Positions 33,832-43,608 of a stretch of DNA of 64,000 bases are shown here, in pieces (positions within the stretch are counted from its first letter, which is position 1; the number at the start of each line of letters is the position of its first letter). Made by a program: the position numbers and the translations under genes. The stretch spans positions 1 through 64,000 of the forward strand of contig NZ_JAEKKT010000134.1 in the NCBI RefSeq assembly GCF_019510245.1, read 5' to 3'. A model generated the notes under the pieces. The model made no database searches. It was given only the letters and a program-made list of their open reading frames with translations, and had not been told where the DNA came from. Origin of the DNA: Streptomyces sp. (GTDB lineage: Bacteria > Actinomycetota > Actinomycetes > Streptomycetales > Streptomycetaceae).

Positions 33832-35114
33832 CCCTCCCGCGCGGCGGCGCACACCGCGCGCGCGATCCGTGCCACGTCCGCGTCACCCGTGACGTACGGC
33901 GGCATCGTGTACACCAGGTCGCGGAACGGCCGCAGCCAGACGCCCTCGCGCACGGCGGCGGCCGTGGCGGCCGCCATGTCGACGTCGTGGTCGAGTTGTA
34001 CGACCCCGATGGCCCCGAGCACCCGGACGTCCTGGACCCCGGGGATCTCCCGGGCCGGTGCCAGGCCCTCCCGCAGTCCCGCCTCGATGCGCTTGACCTC
34101 CGCGAGCCAGTCCTGGCCGAGGAGCAGCCCGAGCGAGGCGCAGGCGACCGAGGCCGCGAGCGGGTTGCCCATGAACGTCGGCCCGTGGGCCAGCACAGGC
34201 ACCTCGCCCCGCGAGATCCCCTCGGCTACCCCGGGCGTGCACAGCGTCGCCGCCATCGTCAGGTAACCGCCGGTCAGCGCCTTGCCGACGCACATCACGT
34301 CCGGGGTGACGGCCGCGTGGTCGGCGGCGAAGAGCGCGCCGGTGCGCCCGAAGCCGGTCGCGATCTCGTCGAACACCAGCAGCACGTCGTGCGCGTCGCA
34401 GGCCTCGCGCAGCACCCGTAGGTAGGCGGGGGAGTGGAAGCGCATCCCGCCGGCGCCCTGCACCACCGGCTCCACGATCACCGCGGCCAGCTCGTGCGCG
34501 TGCCGCTCGATCGCGGACCGCAGGTGCCCGGCGTACGCCTCGTCGTACTCCACGGGCGGCGCGTCGGCGAACACCTGTCGGGGCAGTACCCCGGACCAGA
34601 GCTCGTGCATGCCGCCCTCGGGGTCGCACACCGACATCGGCTGCCAGGTGTCGCCGTGGTAGCCGCCGCGCCAGGTCAGCAGGCGCCGCTTCGCCGGGCG
34701 GCCGAGGGAGCGCCAGTACTGCAGGCACATCTTCACCGCGACCTCGACCGACACCGACCCCGAGTCGGCGAGGAAGACGTGCTCCAGCCCGGCCGGCGAG
34801 ATGTCGACCAGGAGCTTCGCCAGGCGGACGGCGGGCTCGTGGGTGAGCCCGCCGAACATCACATGGCTCATCCGGCCGAGCTGGTCGCGCGCCGCCTCGT
34901 TGAGCACCGGGTGGTTGTAGCCGTGGATCGCCGACCACCAGGACGACATGCCGTCGACCAACTCGCCCGAGCCGTCCGCGAGCCGCAGCCGGACCCCGCT
35001 CGCCGACTCCACGACGAGCGGTTCGGCCCGGCCGGGCATCGGACCGTACGGATGCCAGACGTGCCGACGGTCGAGCTCCAGCAGCTCGGGGACGGGCAGG
35101 ACGGGGTCAGGCAT
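33828..35114 (-). CDS. bioA: Adenosylmethionine-8-amino-7-oxononanoate aminotransferase
   Basis: A 428-residue class III PLP aminotransferase that uses SAM to turn KAPA into DAPA. It begins with the BioA-specific [13 protein letters not shown], has GYHGDTW, the PLP-phosphate/pyridine motif [13 protein letters not shown], and the Schiff-base lysine in [12 protein letters not shown]. The ATG at 35114 overlaps the last 8 bases of bioB, favouring it over a start 8 codons upstream. Coupled to both neighbours. Confidence 0.95.
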   Translation of the reverse strand: MPDPVLPVPELLELDRRHVWHPYGPMPGRAEPLVVESASGVRLRLADGSGELVDGMSSWWSAIHGYNHPVLNEAARDQLGRMSHVMFGGLTHEPAVRLAKLLVDISPAGLEHVFLADSGSVSVEVAVKMCLQYWRSLGRPAKRRLLTWRGGYHGDTWQPMSVCDPEGGMHELWSGVLPRQVFADAPPVEYDEAYAGHLRSAIERHAHELAAVIVEPVVQGAGGMRFHSPAYLRVLREACDAHDVLLVFDEIATGFGRTGALFAADHAAVTPDVMCVGKALTGGYLTMAATLCTPGVAEGISRGEVPVLAHGPTFMGNPLAASVACASLGLLLGQDWLAEVKRIEAGLREGLAPAREIPGVQDVRVLGAIGVVQLDHDVDMAAATAAAVREGVWLRPFRDLVYTMPPYVTGDADVARIARAVCAAAREG

Positions 35115-36315
35115 TGGGCGCGAGGTCCGTTCCGGCACCCCGGCGGCGGACGGCGACCAGGTCGGTGCGCGGTTCGCTGGCCGGGACGGTCACAGCGTCG
35201 GCCGCCTCTTCGTGGGAGCCGCACACCGACCCGCAGCCGGCGCCCTCGCCCTGGTGCGACCCGCAGCCCGCGCCCTCGGCCGCGTGTGACCCGCAGCCGC
35301 CGCGGACCTCGGCCCGGTGCTGGGGCAGCGTCACCTCGTCCGCGCCCTCCACCACGAACCCGGCGTCCGCGATCATCTCCAGGTCGGCCTGGCCGGCCTG
35401 GCCCTCGGTGGTCAGGTAGTCGCCGAGGAAGATCGAGTTGGCAAGGTGCAGCGCGAGCGGCTGCATGGTGCGCAGGTGGACCTCGCGGCCGCCCGCGATC
35501 CGCACCTCCACGTCGGGGCAGACGAACCGCACCATCGCCAGGATGCGCAGGCAGCGCTGCGGGGTGAGGTTCCACTCCTTGGCCAGCGGGGTGCCCTCCA
35601 CCGGGATCAGGAAGTTCACCGGAACGGAGTCCGGGTCCAGCTCGCGCAGCGAGAAGACGACGTCGACCAGGTCCTCGTCGCTCTCGCCCATGCCGGCGAT
35701 CAGACCGGAGCAGGCCGACAGGCCCGCCGCGTGCGCCTTGTTGACCGTGTCCACCCGGTCGGCGTACGTGTGCGTGGTCGTGATGTCCCCGTACGTCCCC
35801 TCGGACGTGTTGAGGTTGTGGTTGTAGGCGTCCGCGCCCGCCTCGCGCAGCCGCTCCGCCTGGCCGTCGGAGAGCAGCCCGAGGCAGGCGCACACCTCGA
35901 CGCCCTCGTTCTGCTCCTTGATGGCCTTGATGGTGCCCGCGACCCGGTCGACGTCCCGGTCGGTCGGACCGCGCCCGCTCGCCACCAGACAGACCCGCTT
36001 GGCGCCCCCGGCCAGGCCCGCGGCGGCCGCCTTCGAGGCCTCGTCGGGTTTCAGCCAGCTGTACTTGAGGATCCCGGTGGAGGAGCCCAGCCGCTGCGAG
36101 CAGTAGGAGCAGTCCTCCGGGCACAGGCCCGACTTGAGGTTGACCAGGTAGTTGAGTTTCACGCGCCGGCCGAACCAGTGGCGGCGCACCTTGCCGGCCG
36201 CGGCCACCACATCGAGCACGTCGTCGTCGGAGGTCGCCAGCACGGCGAGCGCTTCCTGGCGGGTCGGCAGCTCGCGCCGAAGCCCCTTGTCCACCAGCGT
36301 GTTCAGCAGGTCCAT
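35107..36315 (-). CDS. bioB: Biotin synthase with Cys-rich C-terminal tail
   Basis: A 402-residue radical-SAM enzyme inserting sulfur into dethiobiotin. The [4Fe-4S] ligands are C65-x3-C69-x2-C72 ([10 protein letters not shown]), followed by YNHNLNTSE and the [2Fe-2S]-binding R at IRIAGGRE. After the barrel (about residue 335) comes a tail with repeated CGSH units and cysteines at about 341, 351, 361 and 365, absent from E. coli BioB. ATG at 36315 matches the usual BioB N-terminus. First gene of the bio operon; upstream to 36500 no known BirA site was recognised. Confidence 0.93.
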   Translation of the reverse strand: MDLLNTLVDKGLRRELPTRQEALAVLATSDDDVLDVVAAAGKVRRHWFGRRVKLNYLVNLKSGLCPEDCSYCSQRLGSSTGILKYSWLKPDEASKAAAAGLAGGAKRVCLVASGRGPTDRDVDRVAGTIKAIKEQNEGVEVCACLGLLSDGQAERLREAGADAYNHNLNTSEGTYGDITTTHTYADRVDTVNKAHAAGLSACSGLIAGMGESDEDLVDVVFSLRELDPDSVPVNFLIPVEGTPLAKEWNLTPQRCLRILAMVRFVCPDVEVRIAGGREVHLRTMQPLALHLANSIFLGDYLTTEGQAGQADLEMIADAGFVVEGADEVTLPQHRAEVRGGCGSHAAEGAGCGSHQGEGAGCGSVCGSHEEAADAVTVPASEPRTDLVAVRRRGAGTDLAPNA

Positions 36316-36522
36316 GAAAGCCGATCCTGTACTACGAGGCTGCTCCGGGCCAAGGAGAGTTTGCACAACCCTGTCAGTTCGACGTGTGGGGTATGTAACA
36401 TGGCCACCCCGGTACGTAGGGTCCACAGAGAGCACGAAAGACCAGGTCAGAGGCCCCAAGTCCGCTTCCCGCCGCCGATTTGGTGAGAGTCATGGGTGAG
36501 ACGAAAGGGCCAGTGGGTCAGT

Positions 36523-36867
36523 ATGGCGGGTTCCTACAACACCCCCGAAGAGGCTGCTCCCTCAAGCGCCGCGCGTGACGTGGTGCGGGCTGTTCTGGAA
36601 GCTCTCGACATCCCCCACACGGCGACCGCAGGGGACCGCGAGGCGCACGACCGGATCTTGAGCGAACGGGCCACGCACGCGGCACTCGCGCTCCGCAGCA
36701 CGCTGGACGGGTGCCCCCTCGAAATCGAATACCACCGTCAACAGGCTGGACGCGCCGCGGACCCCAGGCAAGAACAACAGGCGAACCTGGTTCAACGCCG
36801 CCGCCCGTGCCAACGCGCTCAACCTGCGCGCATACCGCGAACGGTGCAAGGCCGCGACCCTCGGTGA
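36523..36867 (+). CDS. Small hypothetical protein, probably with altered C-terminus
   Basis: The first 70 residues (from MAGSYNTPEEAAP to EIEYHRQ) look like a small Streptomyces protein family of unknown function; I recall relatives with a PEEAA start and a DREAHDRIL-type helix. After about 36735 the composition changes abruptly. A neighbouring frame reads TPGKNNRRTWFNAAARANAL and LTLFPRDAL, which looks like a piece of another gene. The gene is likely recombined or frameshifted there. It is divergent from bioB. Confidence 0.45.
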   Translation: MAGSYNTPEEAAPSSAARDVVRAVLEALDIPHTATAGDREAHDRILSERATHAALALRSTLDGCPLEIEYHRQQAGRAADPRQEQQANLVQRRRPCQRAQPARIPRTVQGRDPR

Positions 36868-36974
36868 AGACCCGTCGACGCTCACTCTGTTCCCACGGGA
36901 CGCGCTAAGCGGGGTGCGGTGACGATGTCGTGCCCGGCGCGGGACAACCCACGGCTCCGTTCAGGTGCAGCCGG

Positions 36975-37574
36975 TTAGGGCTGGTCACCCACGAGAGTGA
37001 TGGCGCGCTTCTCGGGAACTCCCAGCATCAGCAGGCTCGTGATCGTCGCTGCTCGGGCGCCGAGGGCCCCGTCCGACTGGTCGCTGTCCGCGATGGTGAA
37101 CACGACGCCGTAGGCGATCTGGCTCAGAGTGCCCGCGGGCAGATGCTGTGCGAACACGTTTCTGTCCTGGCCCCGTTTCACGAGGTCGGCGAGGAGCTCG
37201 TCGAATGGCCCGAGCAGGGCGTGGATCGCCTCGCCGTACTCGCCTCGGCGCAGCGCCAGCAGCACTCGGTACCGGTGCGCGACCGGCCAGAGCCGGGCGA
37301 TGAATTCGACCCATGCCGCGTCCGCTGCTGCGTCGGAGGCGTTGACTTCGGTGAGCACGGCCGTCATCTCGGCGACGGCCCGTTCCGTGAGTGTCCGGAC
37401 CAGGTCGAGGCGCGAGGGGAAATGGTCATAGACCGTGCGACGGACGACGCCGGCGGTGGAGGCGATCTCGCCCATTCCGGCGTCGGGGTTCTCTCCGAGC
37501 AGATCGAGGGCGACGTCGAGGATGCGTTCGCGTGTCTCGTGCATCGAGCGTACGCGGGAGGACTCGGTGGACAC
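36975..37574 (-). CDS. TetR-family repressor
   Basis: A 199-residue TetR protein. Residues 10-55 form the helix-turn-helix (ERILDVALDLLGENPDAGMG, VRRTVYDHFPSRLDLVR) and the rest is a helical ligand-binding domain. GTG at 37574 is preferred to the upstream ATG at 37619 because the latter lies inside the operator palindrome. The large palindrome at 37587-37627, between this gene and the epoxide hydrolase remnant, is the expected autoregulatory and divergent operator. Confidence 0.85.
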   Translation of the reverse strand: MSTESSRVRSMHETRERILDVALDLLGENPDAGMGEIASTAGVVRRTVYDHFPSRLDLVRTLTERAVAEMTAVLTEVNASDAAADAAWVEFIARLWPVAHRYRVLLALRRGEYGEAIHALLGPFDELLADLVKRGQDRNVFAQHLPAGTLSQIAYGVVFTIADSDQSDGALGARAATITSLLMLGVPEKRAITLVGDQP

Positions 37575-37586
37575 GACGCCAGTATT

Positions 37587-37627
37587 GCACACGAGTGTAC
37601 AGTGAGATTCACTGTACACCCGTGTGC
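37587..37627. promoter_or_regulatory. TetR operator, 19-bp inverted repeat
   Basis: GTGTACAGTGA (37595-37605) and TCACTGTACAC (37609-37619) are perfect complements around a 3-base spacer. Eight further flanking bases on each side (GCACACGA / CCGTGTGC) match at seven positions. It starts 13 bases from the TetR start codon and about 50 from the epoxide hydrolase start, placing it over both promoters. Confidence 0.8.
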
Positions 37628-37676
37628 AGCGGAGAGCCGCGCTGTGCTTCGAAGCTCAGGAGGAGAGAAGAAGGCA

Positions 37677-38010
37677 ATGACCGCACCGACGCCACCTACC
37701 TCGACCCTCGTCCGCCCGTTCACCGTCTCGATCCCGGAATCGGAGATCGACGACGTCAAGCAGCGACTGGCCAGAATTTGATGGCCGGATCCGGAAACGG
37801 TGGGCGACCGGCCCGAAGGTCACGCTTCCGGTCGCGGTGACCGTCTTCCCGAGGGACATCCCACGCGTGCCGCGCAGCTGGATCGAAGACACCTACAGCA
37901 ATCTGATCCACTACGGCGAGGCCGACAAGGACGGGCACTTCGCCGCCTTGGAACAGCCCGAGATCCTTGTCAGCGAAATCCGCACCGGCCTGCGCACCCT
38001 TCGTTCCTGA
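37677..38010 (+). pseudogene. Epoxide hydrolase with central deletion
   Basis: ATG at 37677 behind AGGAGGAGAG opens MTAPTPP ... RPFTVSIPESEIDDVKQRLA, the N-terminal EHN signature of microsomal-type epoxide hydrolases. It ends after 33 residues. From about 37790 another frame gives VAVTVFPRDIPRVPRSWIED, then YSNLIHYGEADKDGHFAALEQ and a stop at 38010, which is the C-terminus of the same family including the catalytic His region (GHFAALEQP). About 230 central residues with the nucleophile are missing. The intact divergent TetR and operator suggest this was its target. Confidence 0.8.
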
Positions 38011-38245
38011 CGCCAACGCGCTCGAGCTCAGCGGGCAATAAACGAGTCTTCTAAGGTTTTGCCCGTCGGCCTGGCGGATCGTAGGCGGGGGCGGAACGCG
38101 GGCGCAGCAGAACCCGGCAGGCGGCCGGCACCGGACCTGCCCGATGATCTACGCCATGGTCATCCGCCGCCGACCGGCGCGGGTAATCGAATCGTCATTC
38201 ACACCAGACCCGCGACCTGCGACTTCACGATGCACACCGCCCATT

Positions 38246-39255
38246 GAGACTTTCCCGGTGAGCGCCCGTCGCTCGCTGTGATCGCGATGCTTGCACTGCC
38301 GCCCATGCGGGTCCTCAAGTCCGGGCAGGCGTAAGGCCCCTGATAGGAACGATCTTGCGACGGATTGTTCTGACCGAGGGGCCTCACGTGTCGACCAGTG
38401 TCACATACACCGCGGTGCTCGATGTGAAGCGGTCCACCGCCGAGCACCTGGCCCGGTTGCTGCGCGATCACCGCATCGCGGCCGGAACCCGCAAGGGCAG
38501 GCGTGCGCTGGGCTGCTTCCGCCAGGCGGTGCTCATCCTGCGCTGGTTCATCGACGGCACCCGTCTTTCCCAACTCGCGTGCGACAACGGTCTGTCGGCC
38601 TCCACCGCATACCGCTACCTCCACGAGGGGCTGACCGTTCTGGCGGCCGAGGCACCGGACCTCGCCACCGCACTGGAGCGCGCGAAGGCGGCCGGGCTGA
38701 CACATCTGAACCTCGACGGCACCGTCATCCGCACCGACCGCGTCGCCGCTCCCGGCCCCAACGGCGCAGACCTCTGGTGGTCTGGAAAACACAAGCACCA
38801 TGGCGGGAACGTGCAGGTCATCGCCACTCCGGACGGCTGGCCGATCTGGGTCTCACCGGTCCGCCCGGGCCGGGAGCACGACACCACCTGTGCCCGCCAC
38901 CACGGCCTGATCGACGCCCTCAACCGGATCGCCGCCGAACTGAACATGCCGACCCTCGTCGACCTCGGCTACGTGAACGCCGGTGACGGCTTCCGCCCCC
39001 CTCACAAGAAGCCCGCCGGTCGCGAACTGACCGAGGCCCAGCAGACCTACAACAAGGTCATCTGCGGCATCCACGGGGTCTGCGAGCGTGCCAACTCCCT
39101 GCTCAAGACCACCTTCAAGGCCCTGCGCCGAGTCAGCCTCGACCCCAGCCGCATCACGAAGATCGCCGCCGCAGCCCTCGTCCTCCTCCAGCTCGAGTAC
39201 GACCGCACCATCTGATCAATCACAGAACGTCATGATCCGCTACTGGCAAAGGCTC
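38246..39255 (+). mobile_element. IS5-superfamily insertion sequence, apparently complete
   Basis: Candidate terminal inverted repeats are GAGACTTTCCCGGTGAGCG (38246-38264) and the complement of GAGCCTTTGCCAGTAGCG (39238-39255), matching at about 14 of 19 positions. They bracket an intact transposase gene. I could not confirm a target duplication. A related, truncated copy lies at 44100-44513 on the other side of the trypsin/STAND locus. Confidence 0.55.
38388..39215 (+). CDS. IS5-superfamily transposase (DDE_Tnp_4-like)
   Basis: A transposase of about 275 residues. An N-terminal helix-turn-helix (LSQLACDNGLSASTAYRYLHEG) precedes the DDE nuclease: first Asp in LNLDGTVIRTD, second near PVRPGREHD, then LVDLGYVNAG and the Glu region VCERANSLLKTTFKAL. 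The frame is intact, so the element may be active. GTG at 38388 is chosen; an ATG 11 codons upstream is possible. Confidence 0.85.
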   Translation: MSTSVTYTAVLDVKRSTAEHLARLLRDHRIAAGTRKGRRALGCFRQAVLILRWFIDGTRLSQLACDNGLSASTAYRYLHEGLTVLAAEAPDLATALERAKAAGLTHLNLDGTVIRTDRVAAPGPNGADLWWSGKHKHHGGNVQVIATPDGWPIWVSPVRPGREHDTTCARHHGLIDALNRIAAELNMPTLVDLGYVNAGDGFRPPHKKPAGRELTEAQQTYNKVICGIHGVCERANSLLKTTFKALRRVSLDPSRITKIAAAALVLLQLEYDRTI

Positions 39256-39316
39256 ACTCATACTCTTTGACTGGCATTACAACGAGGCGAGCCCAGCGTG
39301 AGAGGAGGCTCGACGC

Positions 39317-42300
39317 TCAGTTCGGGATGCAGATTCGCTCGGCGCGGCGGTTGTGTAGGTAGCGATCGGCCTCCTGTGGGGTCAACTCCCTTCCTACTGC
39401 TCGGCAGATGGCGTTCACCGCCTGGTCCGGGGTAGGAAGGGCGATGTCGAAGAGCCGCACCGTACTGTCGTCGGCCGCGACTGCCAGCGTCCGGCCTGCA
39501 CTGGCGAAGGCCAGGTATGTGACGCCGCCCCCCGGGACGGTGAGGGTCTTGCGAATCTGCCCGGTCGGTGCGTCCCACAGACGCACGCCGCCGTCCGAGC
39601 CGCCGATGGCGAGAACACGGCCATCCGGACTGAAGGCAAGCGACGATGCACCGCCGGGAACTCTGAACGCGATCGGTGTCTCGTCCAAGGTGTTCTTCCA
39701 GATCCGGACCGTGCCGTCGTCGCTGCCGACCGCCAGGGCGAGCCCCTTGGGTGCGAAGGCGATCCACAAGACACGGCCCGGACTGCCCAGCACCGACTTG
39801 ACTTTCCCCGACTGGAGGTCCCAGATCCGCACCTTACGGCGGTCCGCAGTAACCGCTGCCAGGTACTTACCGTTCGGGCTGAAGGTGACGGGGATGGTGT
39901 CGTCGACATCCGGGGCCTCCTCCTCGTCCTTCCCGGTGATGTTCCGGGACGTGCCCGTCCGGACATCCCAGAGGGTCGAGCCGTCGATGGCCAGGGTTGT
40001 GCCGTCGGGGCTGTAGACCAAGGTCCTGCCGTTACCGAGAGTCGAAGGGGTGTGGCGTCTCTTGCCGGTGGTCGCGTCCCACAGCCGTGCGCTGTCGCCG
40101 TCGCTGCCAACGGCGAGCGTCTGTCCGTCCGGGCTGAAGGCCAGCGCGGTGGCATCGTCCGGTTGGGTGAACTCGACGCGCAGCTTGCCCCGGCCTACGT
40201 CGAACAACCGGACGTTGCCCACGTCTGTGAGCGTCTGCGTCGAGACGGCGAGGGTCCGGCCGTCCGTGCTGACCACCATGTCCTGCAGGGACCCGTTGAG
40301 TCGGGGCAGTGTCGTCCGTGCCACGCCATCGTCCGGATACCACACGCGCAGAGTTCGGTCGGTGCTGCCGCTGATGAGCGTGTGGTGGCGTGGGTCGAAG
40401 GCCAAGGTCGTGACTTCGGAGGTGTGACCGACCAAGGTGGCGCGAGCGGTGCCCTTGTCGACGTCCCACAGACGCACCGTGTGGTCCTCGCCGGCAGTGG
40501 CCAGAGTGTGGCCGTCCGGGCTGAAGGCGACAGAGGTCACGCCGGAGGTGTGTCCGCTGAGCCTGGCCAGGGTCTTGCCGGTGTGTGCGTCTCGTATCCG
40601 CACAATGCCGAAGATGTCCCCCGTCGCTAGGCGGCTGCCGTCGGGGCTGAATGCCACCGAAAGGCCGTTCGCGTGCCCTGTGAGGTGGTCGCCGGGTGCT
40701 GTCTGGAAGCCAGTTCGCTCCTTACCCGTGTGGATGTCCCACAGCCGCACGAAGCCGTCGTCACCTAACTTTGCCAAGGTACGGCCGTCGGGGCTGAAGG
40801 CCACGGCATCCGGCTCCGTGTCGTTGGATGCACTGAAGGCAGCCAGCCGTCGGCCCGTGGTCGAACTCCGCAGCTCCACGTCACTGCCTCCTCCGCCGGA
40901 GATGGCAACCGTCCGTCCGTCCGGGCTAAGGGCCAGCTGCTGGGCCTGCGTACTCGCCGAGGCGGTGCGGGCCTTGCCCGTCGTGGCATCCCATAGCCGG
41001 AGCGCGTTGTCGTAGCCCTGGCCGGGCCCGGAAAGGGTTGCCACCGTCTGCCCGTTCTGGCTGTAGGCCATCGCGAGCAGCGGGTGTGGGGCCATGATTG
41101 TCACCCGGAGCTGCCCGGTGGCGCCGTCTCGGATCTGTATGGTCCCGCCCTTCTCCGCCTCGGCGAAGCCGCGCCCGTCCTTGGTGTAGGCGAGGGAAAC
41201 GACACCGCTGTGGGTGGCGATCCGCCGTCTCAGCGGCAGGTTGGCAGCAGCGTAGAGGCTGGCGACGGCCTGGTCAGAGGTGCTGCTGCGGTAGGCGTGA
41301 ACGGCGAGGAGTGCGGCGAGGTCGGGATCGGTCTGCAACAGTGCGCCGGACCACGCCGCGATTTCCCGGGACTGCGCCTGCCGCTGCGCGGTGACGGCCT
41401 GCTGCTGCAGCCACACGGCGCCCCCAGCCGTGATCAGGGCGATGACGAGCACGCCCGCCAGCAAGGCGTTCAGGCGTCTCAGGCCGCGGACGTTGGCCTG
41501 CTGGTGCTGGTAGCTTCGCTCGATGAACGCGGCGATTGCGCCGGGGAGTCCACGCTCGGCCGACCACTCTCGGCCCAGAGCCAGGTCCGTCCCGTGCAGC
41601 AGATCGTTGTTGCTCGGAGGCGCGGCACGCAGGAACCAGCGGGCCCATCGGGGCAGTTCACGTACTCGGCGCAGCTGGTCCTGGACATCGGGGTCCCGGG
41701 CCTCGAAGTCGCGCCGTTCCGCCCAGCGGGAGTGCTGCTCGCGCACGCGCCGGAGCCAGTCATGGAAGCTGCGGTCGCGGGCTACCCAGTCGCGTAGTTG
41801 CGCCCAGTCCTTGATGAGGGCGTCGTGGATCAGTTCGGCAACGGGTTCTCCCGGCTCGTCGGCGGCACCGACAAGGTGCTGGGTGCGAGTGATGACGATC
41901 CGGTGGCGGGTCAGCCTGGTCAGGACTTCGTCGAAGGCTTGCCCGGCGGCCGTGTCGGCAGCGCCACCAGCCAGGTCACGCAGAGTGCTCAACGGCATCT
42001 GCTGGCGGACGGCGGGGATGCGTCCTGATTCATCCGCGGGCCGTACGAGGGCGGTGAGAATCCGTTCGACGACCGGTCGATGCTCTGCGATCACATCGGC
42101 GACCGCAGTGTTACACCAGGTAGTCAGGGCGCCGGTGACCTCGCCGATCGCCTGGTAGGCGCGGTGCGTGAGGGCGCCGTTCTCGCGCCGTCGCCACAGC
42201 TGGCTGAGGGTCAGTTCCAGCAGTGGCAGCAGGACCGCTGGAGCCCGACCGGTCGTGGCGCCGACCGAGTCGGCCGCCAGCACATCAGTGACGATGCGTT

Positions 42301-43597
42301 CCGCCAGACCGTCCTCGAATCGGGCGCCCATCGCATGCGCGGGGCTGGTGATGATGGTTTGCAGGTCCTGCCTGCTCAGGGTCGCCGGGATGTTGACCAG
42401 ACCGGGCGCGACGGCCTCCAGCAGAGCCGGGGCGGTTGCGGCCATGTGCGGGTAGAAGTCGTCCCGTATGACCAGAACCAGGCTGGCAGCGGTCGGCAAT
42501 GCCGTCAGCCGCGTCAGCTCGTCGGTGACCGCCTCCACGGTTCCGGGTGATTGAGTGAAGAGCTCTTCGAACTGGTCCACGACCAAGAGAAGATGGTCCC
42601 GGCCAGCTTCCGCCTCAAGCCTGAGCTCGGCGGCTGATGGCAACCCGGCCTCGCCCGTACCGGGCAGTCCTGCACGTTCCAGCTCAGCCAGCAGGTCCTG
42701 CCCGGGCCGGGCGAGGACCGGGAGCCATCTGTCGCTGTCCGGCAGGCGCCCGTCAGCAAGAGCTGGTAACAAACCGGCTTGGACCACGGAGGACTTGCCC
42801 GCCCCGGAGGGGCCGGTCAACAGCACCGCCTTCCGGTGCCCGGCCAAGGCCACGAGCATCTTCTCCACGGCGTCGTCGCGGCCGTGGAACCACCGGGCCT
42901 GCTCGGCGGTGAACGCGTCCAGTCCAACGTAGGGGCAAATGTCGCGGAGGGCCAGGTCAGGCAGTGAGCCCGCAAGGGCGTCGGCCGGGGTGGCGTAGGC
43001 GATGCCCAACCCCTTGAGGTGATCGTCGGGCGCGGCGATGGCGGTCACCATACCGACCACGAGGCCTGTCAGCTCGTCGACGAGCGGCGCACCGCTGAAG
43101 CCCGTGGTCAGGTCGTTCGCGGCGGTCAGCTGGAGTAGTGCGTCGCCGTCGGAGGTCGCGGGCAGGAGGCCGCCTGCCTCGGCCCGGCCGAAGTGTCCGG
43201 TGGCCGGCGCCTGGGTGGGGAAGCCGAACGAGAGCACGCGGTGGCCCCTGCTGCTCGCCGCCGAGCCCAGCGGCAGCGGAGAGACGTCCGCAGGTGCCCG
43301 GTCGAGCCGCACCACGGCGATGTCCTGACCGTCGGGAGGACTCCACGTCTCGGCCGTGACACGGCCGTGGGCCTCAAGCCTTCCGGCGGCGGCGGGGAAC
43401 GACAGCCGCACCCGGCCACCTGGCCCGCTGCCCGCGGCGACGACCACGTGCGCGCAGGTCAGGACAGTGTCCTCGGCTGCTAAGAAACCGGCCCCGACCA
43501 CCCGCCCGTCATCGCCGAGAACCTGGGCGACGCTCGCCGAGAAACCATCGGGTCCTCCGCGGCCGACGCCTGAGTCAAGGGTATCCGTCGAAGTCAC
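39317..43597 (-). CDS. Trypsin-like protease / nSTAND ATPase / TM / 14-blade WD40 protein
   Basis: A 1,426-residue signalling protein. Residues 18-215 form a trypsin-like domain with triad H50 (TCAHVV), D92 (GQDIAVV) and S168 (GFSGAP). Residues 225-690 are an nSTAND NTPase: GRDDAVEKM, Walker A GPSGAGKSS (about 262-269), Walker B VVDQFEEL (about 339) and the IHDALIKDW motif near 590. One TM helix spans about 710-732. Fourteen WD40 blades follow (775-1390), which would make two seven-blade propellers. GTG at 43597 follows AAGGA and lies 11 bases after the Trypco1 stop. Expected mode: WD40 senses, ATPase oligomerises, protease cleaves. Family logic fits bacterial conflict systems; the trigger and target are unknown. 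Confidence 0.9.
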   Translation of the reverse strand: MTSTDTLDSGVGRGGPDGFSASVAQVLGDDGRVVGAGFLAAEDTVLTCAHVVVAAGSGPGGRVRLSFPAAAGRLEAHGRVTAETWSPPDGQDIAVVRLDRAPADVSPLPLGSAASSRGHRVLSFGFPTQAPATGHFGRAEAGGLLPATSDGDALLQLTAANDLTTGFSGAPLVDELTGLVVGMVTAIAAPDDHLKGLGIAYATPADALAGSLPDLALRDICPYVGLDAFTAEQARWFHGRDDAVEKMLVALAGHRKAVLLTGPSGAGKSSVVQAGLLPALADGRLPDSDRWLPVLARPGQDLLAELERAGLPGTGEAGLPSAAELRLEAEAGRDHLLLVVDQFEELFTQSPGTVEAVTDELTRLTALPTAASLVLVIRDDFYPHMAATAPALLEAVAPGLVNIPATLSRQDLQTIITSPAHAMGARFEDGLAERIVTDVLAADSVGATTGRAPAVLLPLLELTLSQLWRRRENGALTHRAYQAIGEVTGALTTWCNTAVADVIAEHRPVVERILTALVRPADESGRIPAVRQQMPLSTLRDLAGGAADTAAGQAFDEVLTRLTRHRIVITRTQHLVGAADEPGEPVAELIHDALIKDWAQLRDWVARDRSFHDWLRRVREQHSRWAERRDFEARDPDVQDQLRRVRELPRWARWFLRAAPPSNNDLLHGTDLALGREWSAERGLPGAIAAFIERSYQHQQANVRGLRRLNALLAGVLVIALITAGGAVWLQQQAVTAQRQAQSREIAAWSGALLQTDPDLAALLAVHAYRSSTSDQAVASLYAAANLPLRRRIATHSGVVSLAYTKDGRGFAEAEKGGTIQIRDGATGQLRVTIMAPHPLLAMAYSQNGQTVATLSGPGQGYDNALRLWDATTGKARTASASTQAQQLALSPDGRTVAISGGGGSDVELRSSTTGRRLAAFSASNDTEPDAVAFSPDGRTLAKLGDDGFVRLWDIHTGKERTGFQTAPGDHLTGHANGLSVAFSPDGSRLATGDIFGIVRIRDAHTGKTLARLSGHTSGVTSVAFSPDGHTLATAGEDHTVRLWDVDKGTARATLVGHTSEVTTLAFDPRHHTLISGSTDRTLRVWYPDDGVARTTLPRLNGSLQDMVVSTDGRTLAVSTQTLTDVGNVRLFDVGRGKLRVEFTQPDDATALAFSPDGQTLAVGSDGDSARLWDATTGKRRHTPSTLGNGRTLVYSPDGTTLAIDGSTLWDVRTGTSRNITGKDEEEAPDVDDTIPVTFSPNGKYLAAVTADRRKVRIWDLQSGKVKSVLGSPGRVLWIAFAPKGLALAVGSDDGTVRIWKNTLDETPIAFRVPGGASSLAFSPDGRVLAIGGSDGGVRLWDAPTGQIRKTLTVPGGGVTYLAFASAGRTLAVAADDSTVRLFDIALPTPDQAVNAICRAVGRELTPQEADRYLHNRRAERICIPN

Positions 43598-43608
43598 GGC
43601 GACGTCCT

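Noticed and set aside
36316..36522. BirA or BioQ box upstream of bioB
   Set aside because: No convincing palindrome of a known type was found.
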